Assembly: GCA_023634235.1 (NCBI GenBank)
Contig: JAMKCF010000008.1
Span: 3,415,001-3,479,000, forward strand
Direction of reading: 5' to 3'
DNA length: 64,000 nucleotides
Source of the DNA: Pisaster brevispinus
Taxonomy: Eukaryota; Echinodermata; Asteroidea; Forcipulatida; Asteriidae
The notes beneath the pieces were generated by a model. The model searched no databases. It saw only the letters and a program-made list of their open reading frames with translations, and had not been told where the DNA came from. Below are positions 13,601-22,995 of the stretch, piece by piece; positions within the stretch are counted from its first letter, which is position 1, and each line of letters opens with the position of its first letter. The translations under genes and the position numbers were made by a program.

Positions 13601-16600
13601 TAAAACAAACAGGTTTTTTTCTACGACTACTGTTTACAACCATTACCCTTCTTTTGCTGTTGCATGGACAACTTGCTCCTGGATACCTCGTCGGGTACCC
13701 GCACTCCGCCTAATATCTGTATCATGGTGCGGAGAATGTGGCTGCCATAGGTGTCCATCATCACCGAGTCCAGTCTGTTTTGCAGCCACTCGGCCATGGA
13801 GAGAACTGAAGGTGTGTAAAGTGTAAGGACGAATTAGTGAACCAAACGAAAGTACTAATCATTCAGTTTTAGGAATAATGCTATTATGATCGTTTCCCTC
13901 TGGAACTTGATTGCTTGCTTTTGATCTCACATAATAATAATAACAATGATAACAGCTTGGGAGGCTAATCATCCTTACTTACAGCTGCGATGCTGAATTG
14001 CGAAGGATGCAGCTATAAACATGTCGAGCTACAGGCATTCAAGGGCACCTTTGCCACATTGACCCATCAATGACCACGAAAGCACAGCCAGAGATCGAAA
14101 GTGTTTGATTGTTGGGAAAGGGCCGAAAACCAGAGGGCTCAGAGAGAAAAACCATCGTGGCACAGGACTGAACAGTACGCGCAACAAGCATGAAAAGGCG
14201 CCCTTGGCAGCCGGCCACATCGACCAATCTATGACCACGGAACACAGCCAGAGATCGGGTGTTTGGTTTTCTCTGGAGGGAGGATAAAACCCTGAGTAAA
14301 AACCCTTATGGCAGAAGAGTCAAAACACAGCTCTACTGACATATGGCCTCAGCCGGGACTTGAACCAGGGCCACAGTGGTGAGAGAGGCATAAGTGGTGG
14401 AAGTGTCGTGGCCGAGTGGTTAAGAGCACCGAATTCAAACTCTGGTGTTTCTGATCAGCAGAGTGTGGGTTCGAATCCCCAGCCGTGACACTTGTGTCCT
14501 TGAGCAAGACACTTTACCATTGCTTCGTCCTTCGGATGGGACGTAAAGCCGTTGGTCCCATGTGTTGTGTAACGCATGTAAAAGAACCCAGTGCACTTAT
14601 CGAAAAGAGAAGGGGTTCGCCCCGGTGTTCCTGGTTGTGGCTGCTTAATGCGCCGTAGCACCTTGTAAACCCTTATATATGGTGCTAAATAAATGGGTCT
14701 CAGAATCCACCACTGCAATAACCTATCTTTCTGAAAGTTTGTATATACTCAGCGCCTTGAGTACCTTGTTTGGTAGATACGTGCGCTATATAAGACTTCG
14801 ATATTATTATTATTATAAGCTTTACGCACTAGCCACCATGAACGCTGGTCACTGTAATTCTTTTGCATTACCTGAAGGTATGAAACAAAATGACGAGACA
14901 CAATTACTTGAATTATGATTACCTAAATTTGATGAAATTTGACAAAAACTCAAGACAGATGTTGGGAGGAAAATCCACAAGACCACAGGGCTTGTAGCTC
15001 AACATTTTTACTGGACCAGAAATGTTTTTGCAACGACAGTACAGAATCAAAATGAGAAACAAAATATCCGCACAGACGATTTATACACAAATTAACGGTT
15101 TCTTGGGTTAACTAGCATTTGGCCAGCGACCACTTTTCAAAGGAGAACCCTTTTGTATCTTGGGGATTCCCTAGCTTACCCTTCTCCTGCAGTTCAGCTC
15201 CTTCACCCTCATCATAAAAGTACTTCACCGCCTGAAGAAGCGCCCTCTGGACGACGTGACCGGCGAATCGGTCCGTCAGTATGACCTCTAAGCCCTCCAC
15301 GACACTGCCGAGGAACCTCCTGAGGTGAGAAGGACTGGCTAAGAGTAACAGCTCTTCCAGGATGCGGGAGACGGTCTGGTTCCGGCAGAGTTTGACTTCT
15401 TCACCTTCCATGTGGTTGAAGACATTGTCTAGGAACTGGCCTGTGAGACAAATTCACGAGTAAAAAAAAAAAAAAAAATTCCTTATGCAGGTAAAATGAT
15501 TAATAAAGTGATTCAACAATCAAACAAACACTCTTCATGTTTTATGAGTCCTGACATTCATTGTATCTTGATTTTGCATGTTTTGTGGTTGATACAAAAA
15601 TTGGAAAGGATGGCAAATCCGACTGCCAAATTTTCATAATGTCAAAGAACATATAACCATATTTAGTTAAGAAAAAAACCTTGATTGTCTGTCATAAGTA
15701 AAAAAGACCTGGAATTTCAACTTTGAGAAGGCAAGGCCATATTCATTTTGCAAAGAGCACTTCCAATCCCACAGGCAACATAATAATAATACACGTTTCA
15801 ATCTAACTATAGGAAAATTTTAATTAAAGTCTATGGGATACTTTTGAAGGGGCACTAAAGCCAAGACCAATGACTTATCTACACAAACAGCTTGATAGCC
15901 CTACATTTGTACAAGATAAAACTTCCGCTTGGAACTTTTGACTGTGGATCTTTTGTTGACACACTTGAATAGTAAAATAGTGCATTAGTGATTAATAGTA
16001 CAGAAACTTACACTTTTCGACAGATCCAGTTTAAAAAAAGAACTGTAAGACGGTGCATGAACTTGGAAGGGTAACAAGTTTTGAATAGAATTTTATACTT
16101 GAGAAACTATGTCTATGATGAGAATGAGGCTCGTGGAGGCGATAGCGGAAAAAACCTCACTAGTCATAGTTCTACACTAGGACATGTTGGAGTCTGAGTT
16201 ACTGGACGTGACCCAATAACACCTTCTGAAAATTTTTGGATTAATATCCAAGCTAGACCCAGTAACTGGAGCGATGTATTCCTTTTTTCGAAATTTTAAA
16301 ATCTTCGGTCAAGTACGAACGAAGATGTCAAAATTTCGAAAAAATGGAGTACAGCGCCCCAGTTACTGGCAACTGAGACTAAGTCCAAGTGAATGTGTTT
16401 CCTCTTCTTCTTCTTCCATTTAAGTACATGAGCAAGTTTTACCTTTTTTGAGAAATGTGTCCGACACAAAAATAATAAGCGGCGGCAACATGTATTGTAC
16501 TATTTTGTAGTGTGTTCCTCTTGCAAGTTAAAGTATTTTATAGATTGACAAGGTCTTTATGATTGGTAGATTTTGGAGCTGTTCTTTGTCAATGTCACTC

Positions 16601-17445
16601 CCGCTTTAGTCTTTTAGGGGTTGTGAATATCAGGGGTTGTGAATGTTCTATGGGCATGAATGAAGACTTTTGCCCTTCAAAAAAAAAATGTAGGCATGTA
16701 ATTGTAAACATGAAACAAAAAAAAAGGGCAAAAACTTAGTTTTGAATAGGATTTTGTACATGTCACTCTATGACTTATGAGGTTCGTGGAGACAATAGGG
16801 GAACGAACCTCATAAAAAAAAGTTCTAAGTAAGGGTCCAGCCCCACCAAAGGCAAAAGTCATCCTACTTTTACTACAGACATCATGGCATGAGACAGTAC
16901 TGGTACTGGCTGCTGCCTACTGTGGGTCCTACTACTTGCCGTCAACTCGCCGACTTGCCGTCAACTCGCCGTCAACTCATTTTCGTGCCGTCAACTCATT
17001 AAATATACGAAATTGTACCGAAAACCATAAGAAATATGTAGTTTAGCCCAGACTTAACACTTCCATGCCCCATTTATAAATTTTTGATGTATATTTAATG
17101 AGTTGACGGCACGAAAATGAGTTGACGGCGAGTTGACGGCAAGTCGGCGAGTTGACGGCAAGTAGTAGGACCGCCTACTGTTACTAGTGTTAGTAAAATA
17201 GTAACTCACTAACTGACTACTGAGTGGTACACGTACAGTTACTTACCCTGTTCTAGCTCGTCTTGAAATCCATCTTTGATTGTCTCAGACACCCGACGAT
17301 AGTAGCCCATAGTATGATCATCAAGTCGACCAACCCTGCCATCTGGCCGGTCGTCCTTTTCGTCGTTATTCTGCTTTTTACCATGTTTATATTTGCCTTT
17401 ACTGTGAGCCTTTTGCACGTGAACCATGGTTCTGGGCGCAGCCAT
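1694..17445 (-). CDS. NOP9: NOP9, nucleolar Pumilio-repeat protein (13 exons, complete)
   Basis: Nucleolar RNA-binding protein of the Nop9 family, needed for small-subunit rRNA processing (family knowledge). Exons read on the minus strand: 17445-17247, 15440-15180, 13805-13647, 12420-12307, 11520-11370, 10461-10272, 9272-9158, 8319-8168, 7324-7106, 6231-6090, 4128-3997, 3543-3422, 1966-1694. Every donor is GT, every acceptor AG, and reading phase is kept throughout, giving 742 aa (human NOP9 is somewhat shorter, mainly in the tails). Recognisable blocks: MGYYRRVSETIKDGF in exon 1, NQTVSRILEELLLLA and DRFAGHVVQRALLQA (exon 2), MMDTYGSHILRTMIQ (exon 3), MALHPVANYVLQKLI (exon 6), CHKTGSHLIENFFKA (exon 10), which are Pumilio-like helical repeats. 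From about residue 612 the tail is Lys-rich with KKKNKRRKR and KKRKNKKHKK, likely nucleolar targeting signals. The start is the only in-frame ATG of exon 1 and has G at +4. Confidence 0.93.
2033..2288. mobile_element. MITE with GGGCCCAATTTCATGGCTCT ends (copy 1)
   Basis: The left end CCCAATTTCATGGTTCTGC and the right end GCAGAGCCATGAAATTGGGC are inverted. Between them are AGCAAAAAATTGGCACTGAC and GGCAAAGAATGGTGATCGC, shared with copy 2 at 36425. It lies in the last NOP9 intron. Confidence 0.7.
4600..4835 (-). mobile_element. tRNA-Leu-type SINE, family 2, reverse copy
   Basis: It contains the complement of the same body and tRNA part: GATTCGAACCCACACTCTGC followed by AACACCAGAGCTTGGTTG and CTCTTGGCCACCAGAGAG. 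Confidence 0.7.
5655..5945 (+). mobile_element. tRNA-Leu-type SINE, family 2
   Basis: TGTCTAGCGGTCAAGGGCAC, CTGATCAGCAGAGTGTGGGT and TTGAGCAAGACACTTGACC match the better copy at 14398. It is diverged and lies in the NOP9 intron between exons 10 and 11. Confidence 0.7.
6305..6515 (+). repeat. Dispersed repeat shared with 50255-50460
   Basis: Both contain GAAACCTGTAAACAAG, GTCAACCCCTACTCTTCCA or TTAACCCCTACTCTTCC, and GTGCACTACCAA. Element type not recognised. Confidence 0.6.
6680..6962 (-). mobile_element. tRNA-derived SINE, family 1
   Basis: Reverse copy: CTACCAACTGAGCTATCTAG is the complement of the A box, and the tail AACAAAGAAAA precedes it. It carries the AGCCAGGGATCACACCCAAG part at the far end. 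It lies in the NOP9 intron between exons 9 and 10. Confidence 0.8.
7430..7702 (+). pseudogene. Decayed tyrosine-recombinase (Crypton-like, DUF3504-type) fragment
   Basis: The translation shows NHSLRATAASRLY and, after a spacer of about 15 residues, TGHRSSAVQSSKRTT, followed by a Ser-rich tail and a stop. Tyrosine recombinases of Cryptons and their domesticated relatives carry H-x-L-R followed by a G-H-R/K box and a catalytic Tyr a few residues later (usually S-Y-K-R). Here that position is Ser (SSKR), and everything upstream is missing. It lies antisense in the NOP9 intron between exons 8 and 9, so it is a dead transposon piece. Confidence 0.62.
9385..9600 (+). mobile_element. tRNA-derived SINE, family 1, A-box region deleted
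   Basis: It shares GGTGATCCCTCTGCTGCC, GTGTGATCCCTGGCTA and GCAGGTTCAAGTCCAGC with the other copies. The TAGCTCAGTTGG stretch is missing, with the sequence jumping from AAATAGG to AAGAGCGCC. Confidence 0.75.
10544..10687. mobile_element. MITE with TAAAGCCTGGTTCATACTTC ends
   Basis: Inverted ends TAAAGCCTGGTTCATACTTC and its complement GAAGTATGAACCAGGCTTTA enclose GCGAAAGCGATGCG / CGCTTTCG inner arms. It lies in NOP9 intron 5, just upstream of exon 6. No clear target duplication. Confidence 0.65.
11905..12150 (+). mobile_element. tRNA-derived SINE, family 1, rearranged head
   Basis: AAACTCAGTTGGTAGATCG and GTCGCAGGTTCAAGTCCCGC match the tRNA part. The preceding head is in the opposite sense up to about 11950, suggesting an inverted fusion of two copies. 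The tail continues into CCCAAATTTG and ACTGACTGGG-type sequence. Confidence 0.7.
12700..12860 (+). repeat. TCCAATTGG-rich palindromic short repeat
   Basis: Repeated words TCCAATTGG, TCCAACTGAG and TTCCAATTGG over about 150 bp in NOP9 intron 3. Confidence 0.6.
14398..14817 (+). mobile_element. tRNA-Leu(CAA)-type SINE, family 2, with LINE-like tail
   Basis: The first ~85 bases fold like a class II tRNA: a 7-bp acceptor stem with two G-U wobbles (GTCGTGG/CCGTGAC), GGCCGAGTGGTTAAGAGC, loop TTCAAAC (anticodon CAA), a long variable arm and GGTTCGAATCC. The body follows (GAGCAAGACACTTTACCATT). The tail TGCGCTATATAAGACTTCG plus an (ATT)n run is typical of SINEs that borrow a LINE 3' end. Three more partial copies show it is mobile DNA. 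Confidence 0.78.
16924..17172. mobile_element. Foldback/Mutator-like MITE with 9-bp target duplication
   Basis: Near-perfect inverted arms of about 80 bp (GGTCCTACTACTTGCCGTCA at both ends) with GCCGTCAACTC repeated several times in each arm. It is flanked by the direct repeat GCCTACTGT (16915-16923 and 17173-17181). It lies in NOP9 intron 1. Confidence 0.75.
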
Positions 17446-17533
17446 TTTGTATAATACGCCCTCTGTTGTTCAAAAGAAGAAATTGGCCGTTGATCGTGCC
17501 CTCTGTACGAACGACTACAACTTCTACCAAACT

Positions 17534-17910
17534 GGGTATTTTCGAAATGGCGCAGTAAAATTACCAGGCTTTCAATGGATTTCGAGCCTGAACACCACAA
17601 GAGCCTGCGTTTCGAAAAGACCCTGAACTAGGTATTATCGAAATGGCGCACTGGAATTACCAGGCTTCCAAAATTTGTCAAAGCCTGAACGCTGAGAAAA
17701 CCTCCATTTCGAAAATATAAACTGGGTATTTTCGAAACGGCGCACTGGAATTAACATGCTTCCATTTTTCCCAGAGTCTGAAGGCCGGAAATCCTGCGTT
17801 TCGAAAAGACCCTTCACTAGGTATATTTTTGAAACGACGCACTGGAATTAACAGGCTTTCAGTTTTTTCAGAGCCTGGACGCAGGGAGAACCTGCGTTTC
17901 GCACAGATCA
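17534..17910 (+). repeat. ~95-bp tandem repeat upstream of NOP9
   Basis: Four diverged units begin with GGTATTTTCGAAAtGGCGCA near 17534, 17630, 17724 and 17820. Each contains an ACCAGGCTTcC-like part and a GCGTTTCGAAAA part. They start about 90 bp upstream of the NOP9 ATG, in its presumed promoter. Confidence 0.75.
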
Positions 17911-19169
17911 TAAGAGTTTTTCTACAAGGAAAATTTTGAGTAAAAAAAGTGTACACTGGAATTACCTAACCTACTTCATAATCTGCTAAATCTTGATGTG
18001 CTGTTTCGATAAATACCCATGCATTTCTTTAGAAAAATATCCCTTCTTCAGGAAAAATTATTTTTTCGTTCATAAAAAAAGACGAATGAAAGTATGCGAT
18101 CTAGGCCCAATTTCATAGAGCTGCCGATTTTGCAATTATTGTGCGGCGAGTTTCCATTTCACGAAAATGCATGCTAACCTGCAGGCGTAACAATGCATAT
18201 CCATGGTGAATGCAAGTTGAATGTAAGTTGACCGCCTAATTTTCTTGCTAACCTCTGTGAAATACGCTTACATTTAAGTACATTTTTTCAGCTATAGTTA
18301 GCACGAATATTTGCTTACCATAAAGCAGCCTACGAGCAACACTATACTCACGACATAGGCCTACTAACACTGTAAGTTTTATAGGGTATGCCGTTATATC
18401 CGCCTTCCATTTTGTTTTTATTTTACCTATCATGTGAACACGTTTACTGTTCTCATCTTTAGCGTAGAAGGGGGCGAGGGGAGGGGGCGATGGATTCTAT
18501 CACCATACGACATTCCTTCAAGGCCATGCTTTTACCAAGAACGTAATTTGCTAAGACTTCTAAATTTCATCAAGTGGACCAGACGTTGTAAAAAAACATA
18601 CGTCAAATCCTGGTCACTATTATTAGATTGAAGAGAGCATTGTTTTCAACTGTTCACATCTGGTTCAGTCTACGTACACACCCACGTCAGTGCAAGAGTT
18701 GCTTTAGAAGTCAAAGCAACACTGCACGTGGGCCTCACGGCTTGTAAAGAAACGAACACACGAGCTGTTTGGTAAGACAAAGGCAACAAGTTAAAAAGCT
18801 GCAAATGAATAATAAAGTGTTGGCTTACACAAAACAATAAACTATTTTACTATACACAACGTACATTGATTGATTGAAAACGAATGGACCTAAGATAAAC
18901 ATCAGAATAACGGAAAACCTCAACAACAAAAATAAACAAATAAACAATACGTTGAAAACTTGCTCAAAACAGCCATTCAACGTCCTCTTTGGAAATAATT
19001 TTTTGTTAGGAACACGTGGAGGAACATGTGTTCCAATAGACATAGCTAAACGAAAACGTGTCACAAGAAAAAAAGAGTAAAACGAAACGAAATTGAAAAA
19101 AAAAAAATCGTGAATGGCCAAGCATGAACCTAAGTATAATCTGTTTGTTTGCAAGCGATGGAATGAAAG
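17911..19169. other. Intergenic between divergent genes
   Basis: The space between the NOP9 upstream repeats and the repeat-protein TATA box. It holds a GGCCCAATTTCATAGAGCTG repeat fragment near 18110 and low-complexity AT-rich sequence. Open frames here are short and carry no recognisable domain. Confidence 0.5.
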
Positions 19170-19178
19170 TATATAAAA
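19170..19178 (+). promoter_or_regulatory. TATA box for the 11-residue-repeat protein gene
   Basis: TATATAAAA lies 110-118 bases before the start codon at 19288, so transcription probably starts near 19200, leaving a 5' leader of roughly 90 bases. The match and the spacing are seen; use is inferred. Confidence 0.55.
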
Positions 19179-19287
19179 AAGCAGTTATTGCGAACGTTTG
19201 GCACACAACTGTAAGTTTGAGTATCAGTTGAAGACCAATCAGCAGAGATCTAAGCGTTTTTATATCGAGCTGAGCCGCTGAGCCCCA

Positions 19288-22200
19288 ATGGCATCTACCC
19301 GTCTCTTCCTCACCAGTGTGGTTGTGGTTCTGCTCATCCGTAAGTTTTTACTCGTTGATTTATGTTGGGCCTAACGTTTCCGTAATGAGGACCAGTGATC
19401 ACCGATAGTGAGTAGCCATAATATGTAGGCCTGAATTTAATAGACACCCGCGAAAAGTAGGCGAAGAAAAAATGTTCGGTTTTAGATGTGGAAGAAAAAC
19501 ACCAAATTGGGTAAACCCATTGGTTGGTGTATAGGGACCACAACAAAGTCCAATATTGCGTGGGCCTGATCTTGGGGCAAACAGAGTTGAAAGACAGTGG
19601 GGGATATCGCTTTGATCTTACAATTTCAGCCATTTATTTTGCTATTTTTAATGTTAATTTTAAGTACAGTTTAAGCCGTGCATCCAAGAGGCTTCGATGT
19701 AGACCAACAATGACTTTCTTCTAAATTTATGGATGCACAAACATGACGGCCGCCATGTTATTTTTTTGCCATTTCTAAAGATTACAAAAAAAAGTTGTTC
19801 AATGAGCGATATAAAAACCTATTGATTGGGTTGGAGATGTTATTTTTCTTCGTTTTTTGGAATCTTACTGATTGATTGATGATAATACTACTATGTCAAA
19901 AGAGGGTTAGAAATATTATGGGAAAAAACAGACTTAAAAAGTATTAACAAAACCCCAAACCGAAAAGTATAAGGGAGAACGACGACAACGTTGACGACAA
20001 CTCTTATTGACGGAATGATTTTATGTTTCAAATTTATTGAAGGATGATTTTTCTGATGCTTGGAATCATTTTCTTTCCATGTTTGCAGAAGCTTGTACGG
20101 CATGGCCATGGCACAACCACCATCACAACCACAACCGTAAGTGTTTTATGTGCCATCATGTGACCCTGCTTTGGATGGGAAGGAGCAAGGGCCGATTTCA
20201 CAAAAAGCTAAGATTGATCTTAAGCTGTGTACCAATCTTAATTGCTAAGCAAAGTGTGATGTCACAATGCAAATCACTATGGTGATATCGACAACTCATC
20301 TTAAGATGAATCTTTAGTGTTTTGTGAAATCGAGCCCTGAGCAATAGACTATGCAAGTCTCGTGCGTATAGATTAATTTTGGGACTCGTTAATAAAGCGC
20401 GCGAGTTTGTTTTTAAAGAAAAGAGGTCTACCATTGATCTCCATTAATATTGATGGAGATCAATGAGGTCTACCAATGTTCGAATACGCGCGAGACTTGT
20501 ACGGTCTACATTACACACCAACATAGGCCTAATTCTCAATCAGTCAGCACTGAGTGACATTACAACACCAATATCGGCAGTGCTATATCGTTAACAACAA
20601 AATCATTTACACCGTGAATGTTCCCAAACAAGCTAATTACATTCAACGCATGCGTATAGACTCTATTGGATGGCAAACGCCACAGAGTTATGCACTAGGC
20701 AGACGCACAGACGCGTATGCGTCACGCAACCATCAGCCCCCGTAAAAGGCGCGATGCTCCCTCATTTTGCCAGAACCGATAGTGATATTGTTATGTATAG
20801 GCCTAGAGATATTAACATGGGGTGGCAAAGGTTTTGATGATATTATTTTCTACTTTCTTTACTTTAAACACACTGGAAGGCATAACGGACATTCGAAGAG
20901 TATCCTCATCTATAAATGATAACTGAGGCTTCAATACTGGTCTCTCTTCCATACGGTGTAGACCCATTCTGTTATTACATAGAGTTCGATGGGATTGTGA
21001 CAGTTTTAAACTACTTGTACTTGTACTTGTGTCTTTGTAGACAATGGCTACTACTATTCTAGTTCCAGTTCCCAACAATCAGGTTCTAGTTCCAGCTCCG
21101 GCACTAATTGCGGGTCAGGTTCTGTTTCTGGATCTGGATCTGGTTCTGGATCTGGATCTGGATCTGGTTCGGGATCAAGCTCTGGTTCAGGGTCAGGTTC
21201 CGGATCAAGCTCTGGGTCAAGTTCTGAGTCAAGTTCTAGTTCAGTATCGAGCTCTGTCTCTAGCAGTATGGACAGCGTGGTCACCTCTGACCCTGGAAGC
21301 GAAGCCAGTGTGGTCACCTCTGACCCTGGAAGCGAAGCCAGTGTGGTCACCTCTGACCCTGGAAGCGAAGCCAGTGTGGTAACCTCTGACCCTGGAAACG
21401 AAGCCAGTGTAGTAACTTCTGATCCCGGAAGTGAAGCCAGTGTGATAACTTCTGATCCCGGAAGTGAAGCCAGTGTGGTCACCTCTGACCCTGGAAGCGA
21501 AGCCAGTGTGGTAACCTCTGACCCTGGAAGCGAAGCCAGTGTAGTAACTTCTGATCCCGGGAGTGAAGCCAGTGTGATAACTTCTGATCCCGGAAGCGAA
21601 GCCAGTGTGGTCACCTCTGACCCTGGAAGCGAAGCCAGTGTGGTAACTTCTGACCCTGGAAGTGAAGCCAGTGTGGTCACCTCTGACCCTGGAAGCGATG
21701 CCAGTGTAGTAACGTCTGATCCCGGAAGTGAAGCCAGTGTGATAACTTCTGATCCCGGAAGTGAAGCCAGTGTGGTCACCTCTGACCCTGGAAGTGAAGC
21801 CAGTGTGGTCACCTCTGACCCTGGAAGTGAAGCCAGTGTGGTCACCTCTGACCCTGGAAGCGAAGCCAGTGTGGTCACCTCTGACCCTGGAAGTGAAGCC
21901 AGTGTGGTCACCTCTGACCCTGGAAGCGAAGCCAGTGTAGTAACTTCTGATTCCGGAAGTGAAGCCAGTGTGATAACTTCTGATCCCGGAAGTGAAGCCA
22001 GTGTGGTCACCTCTGACCCTGGAAGTGAAGCCAGTGTGGTCACCTCTGACCCTGGAAGCGAAGCCAGTGTGGTAACTTCTGATCCCGGAAGTGAAGCTAG
22101 TGTGGTAACCTCTGACCCTGGAAGTGAAGCCAGTGTGGTAACATCTGACCCTGGAAGCGAAGCCAGTATGGTAACCCCTGATCCCGGAAGTGAAATCAGT

Positions 22201-22451
22201 GTCGTAGCTCCTGACCCTGGAAGCGAAGCCAGCGTGGTCAATGGCAATATACAAGCATGCATGGTAAGAATGTCCGTAAAATATTTCTTCATTTTTCTAG
22301 CGTATTATTTTTGTTTCATAAAATGAAATCCCATAAACCGAACCATACAGTCATATGCATTTTATAACACCATTTAAAATAGATAATTAATGATCAACAC
22401 ACAACTAGTTTAGGTAACAAAATAATGTTTTTAAAATATTTTTTACAGTGA
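19288..22451 (+). CDS. Secreted low-complexity protein with ~29 tandem 11-residue repeats
   Basis: Family not recognised. Exons 19288-19339, 20089-20136 and 21041-22263 join in phase to 441 codons; splicing to 22449 brings TGA as the very next codon. Residues 1-19 are a signal peptide (hydrophobic core VVVVLLI). Then comes a short Cys/Trp/His/Asn patch (CTAWPWHNHHHNHN), a GYYY motif, a Ser/Gly stretch to about residue 109 with many Ser-Gly dipeptides, and from about residue 111 to the end 28 full plus two partial copies of SEASVVTSDPG, each encoded by 33 bp. Only three Cys remain in the mature chain. The composition suggests an extracellular structural, mucus, adhesive or phospho/glyco-protein; the His patch could bind metal and the Ser-Gly stretch could carry glycosaminoglycan. 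These roles are inference. If the last intron were retained, the protein would end about 20 residues later. A TATA box at 19170 supports the start. Confidence 0.72.
20189..20338. mobile_element. MITE (GATTTCACAAA family), uninterrupted copy
   Basis: 150 bp with inverted ends GGGCCGATTTCACAAAA and AGGGCTCGATTTCACAAAAC, flanked by GAGCAA (20183-20188, 20339-20344). It lies in intron 2 of the repeat-protein gene. A hAT origin is possible but the duplication length is uncertain. Confidence 0.65.
20345..20518. mobile_element. MITE with ATAGACtgtgCAAGTCTCG ends (copy 1)
   Basis: Inverted ends ATAGACTATGCAAGTCTCG and CGAGACTTGTACGGTCTA with GCGCG-rich inner arms. It directly follows the MITE at 20189-20338. 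Confidence 0.6.
21268..22245 (+). repeat. 33-bp coding tandem repeat (about 29 units)
   Basis: Unit GGAAGCGAAGCCAGTGTGGT + CACCTCTGACCCT. Two synonymous sub-types alternate (GTCACCTCTGACCCT and GTAACTTCTGATCCC). GTGATAACTTCTGATCCC (Val-Ile-Thr) follows the second type at irregular intervals, showing a higher-order pattern from unequal exchange. Confidence 0.9.
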
Positions 22452-22794
22452 TAAAAGAAATGGATGACTTCGGACAACTTGGCAGCTTTTGATTCAACCT
22501 TTGGAGGAAGAATAGACGTAGCCTAGTAAAAATGCCGTACGTTTTTCTTCTTATCTTAACGATCAAAATCAAACGTGTATTACAATTAGTTCTTTAGTTG
22601 ACTATTTCCAAATTGACGAAATGATTGTTGAGTCAGGAAGATAAATTATTTGACCGGTAGTTTTTCTTCTCCGCTGATCGTTTCATTTGAAATCTTGACC
22701 TTGGTCAATTACGAGGATCCAGGAAACCCGCTCAACCATTCCGTAACACAAATTAACATATCACACTAAAAGCAAAACTGGTTAGAATTGACCC

Positions 22795-22995
22795 TCATAC
22801 CGGGTCCTAGGGGAGACTCCCACCCATTTTGGGGTCAGGTCGATAAAAACAAAACACATTTAATGTAAATTCAACTCGAATTCTGAGTCAGTTTGAAGTA
22901 TTTCTTTGCCATTTTCAAACAAGTTCCGGGTCATACTGACCAGAAAATAGGGTCAGGACCAAAGAACCTGGATCTGGGTCAACTCGAACCAGGAA
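22795..22995. repeat. GGGTCA-rich dispersed repeat
   Basis: Contains GGGTCATACTGACCAG, ACCGGGTCCTAGGGGAGAC and GGATCTGGGTCAACTCG. Member of the family found repeatedly in the channel introns. Confidence 0.6.

Noticed and set aside
14400..14490. A tRNA-Leu gene
   Set aside because: It is part of a repeated SINE with a body and LINE-like tail.
17534..17910. CRISPR-like array
   Set aside because: The units are contiguous diverged tandem repeats with no unique spacers, and the genome is eukaryotic.
18434..18631. Short frame with a plausible ATG between NOP9 and the repeat-protein gene
   Set aside because: No splice or domain support, and the composition matches the surrounding intergenic sequence.
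21054..22292. Open frames of 412 and 337 codons on the minus strand
   Set aside because: They are the antisense of the 33-bp repeat. A repeat unit of 33 bp without stops in a frame stays open throughout; the plus strand has the signal peptide, matched splice phases and TATA box.
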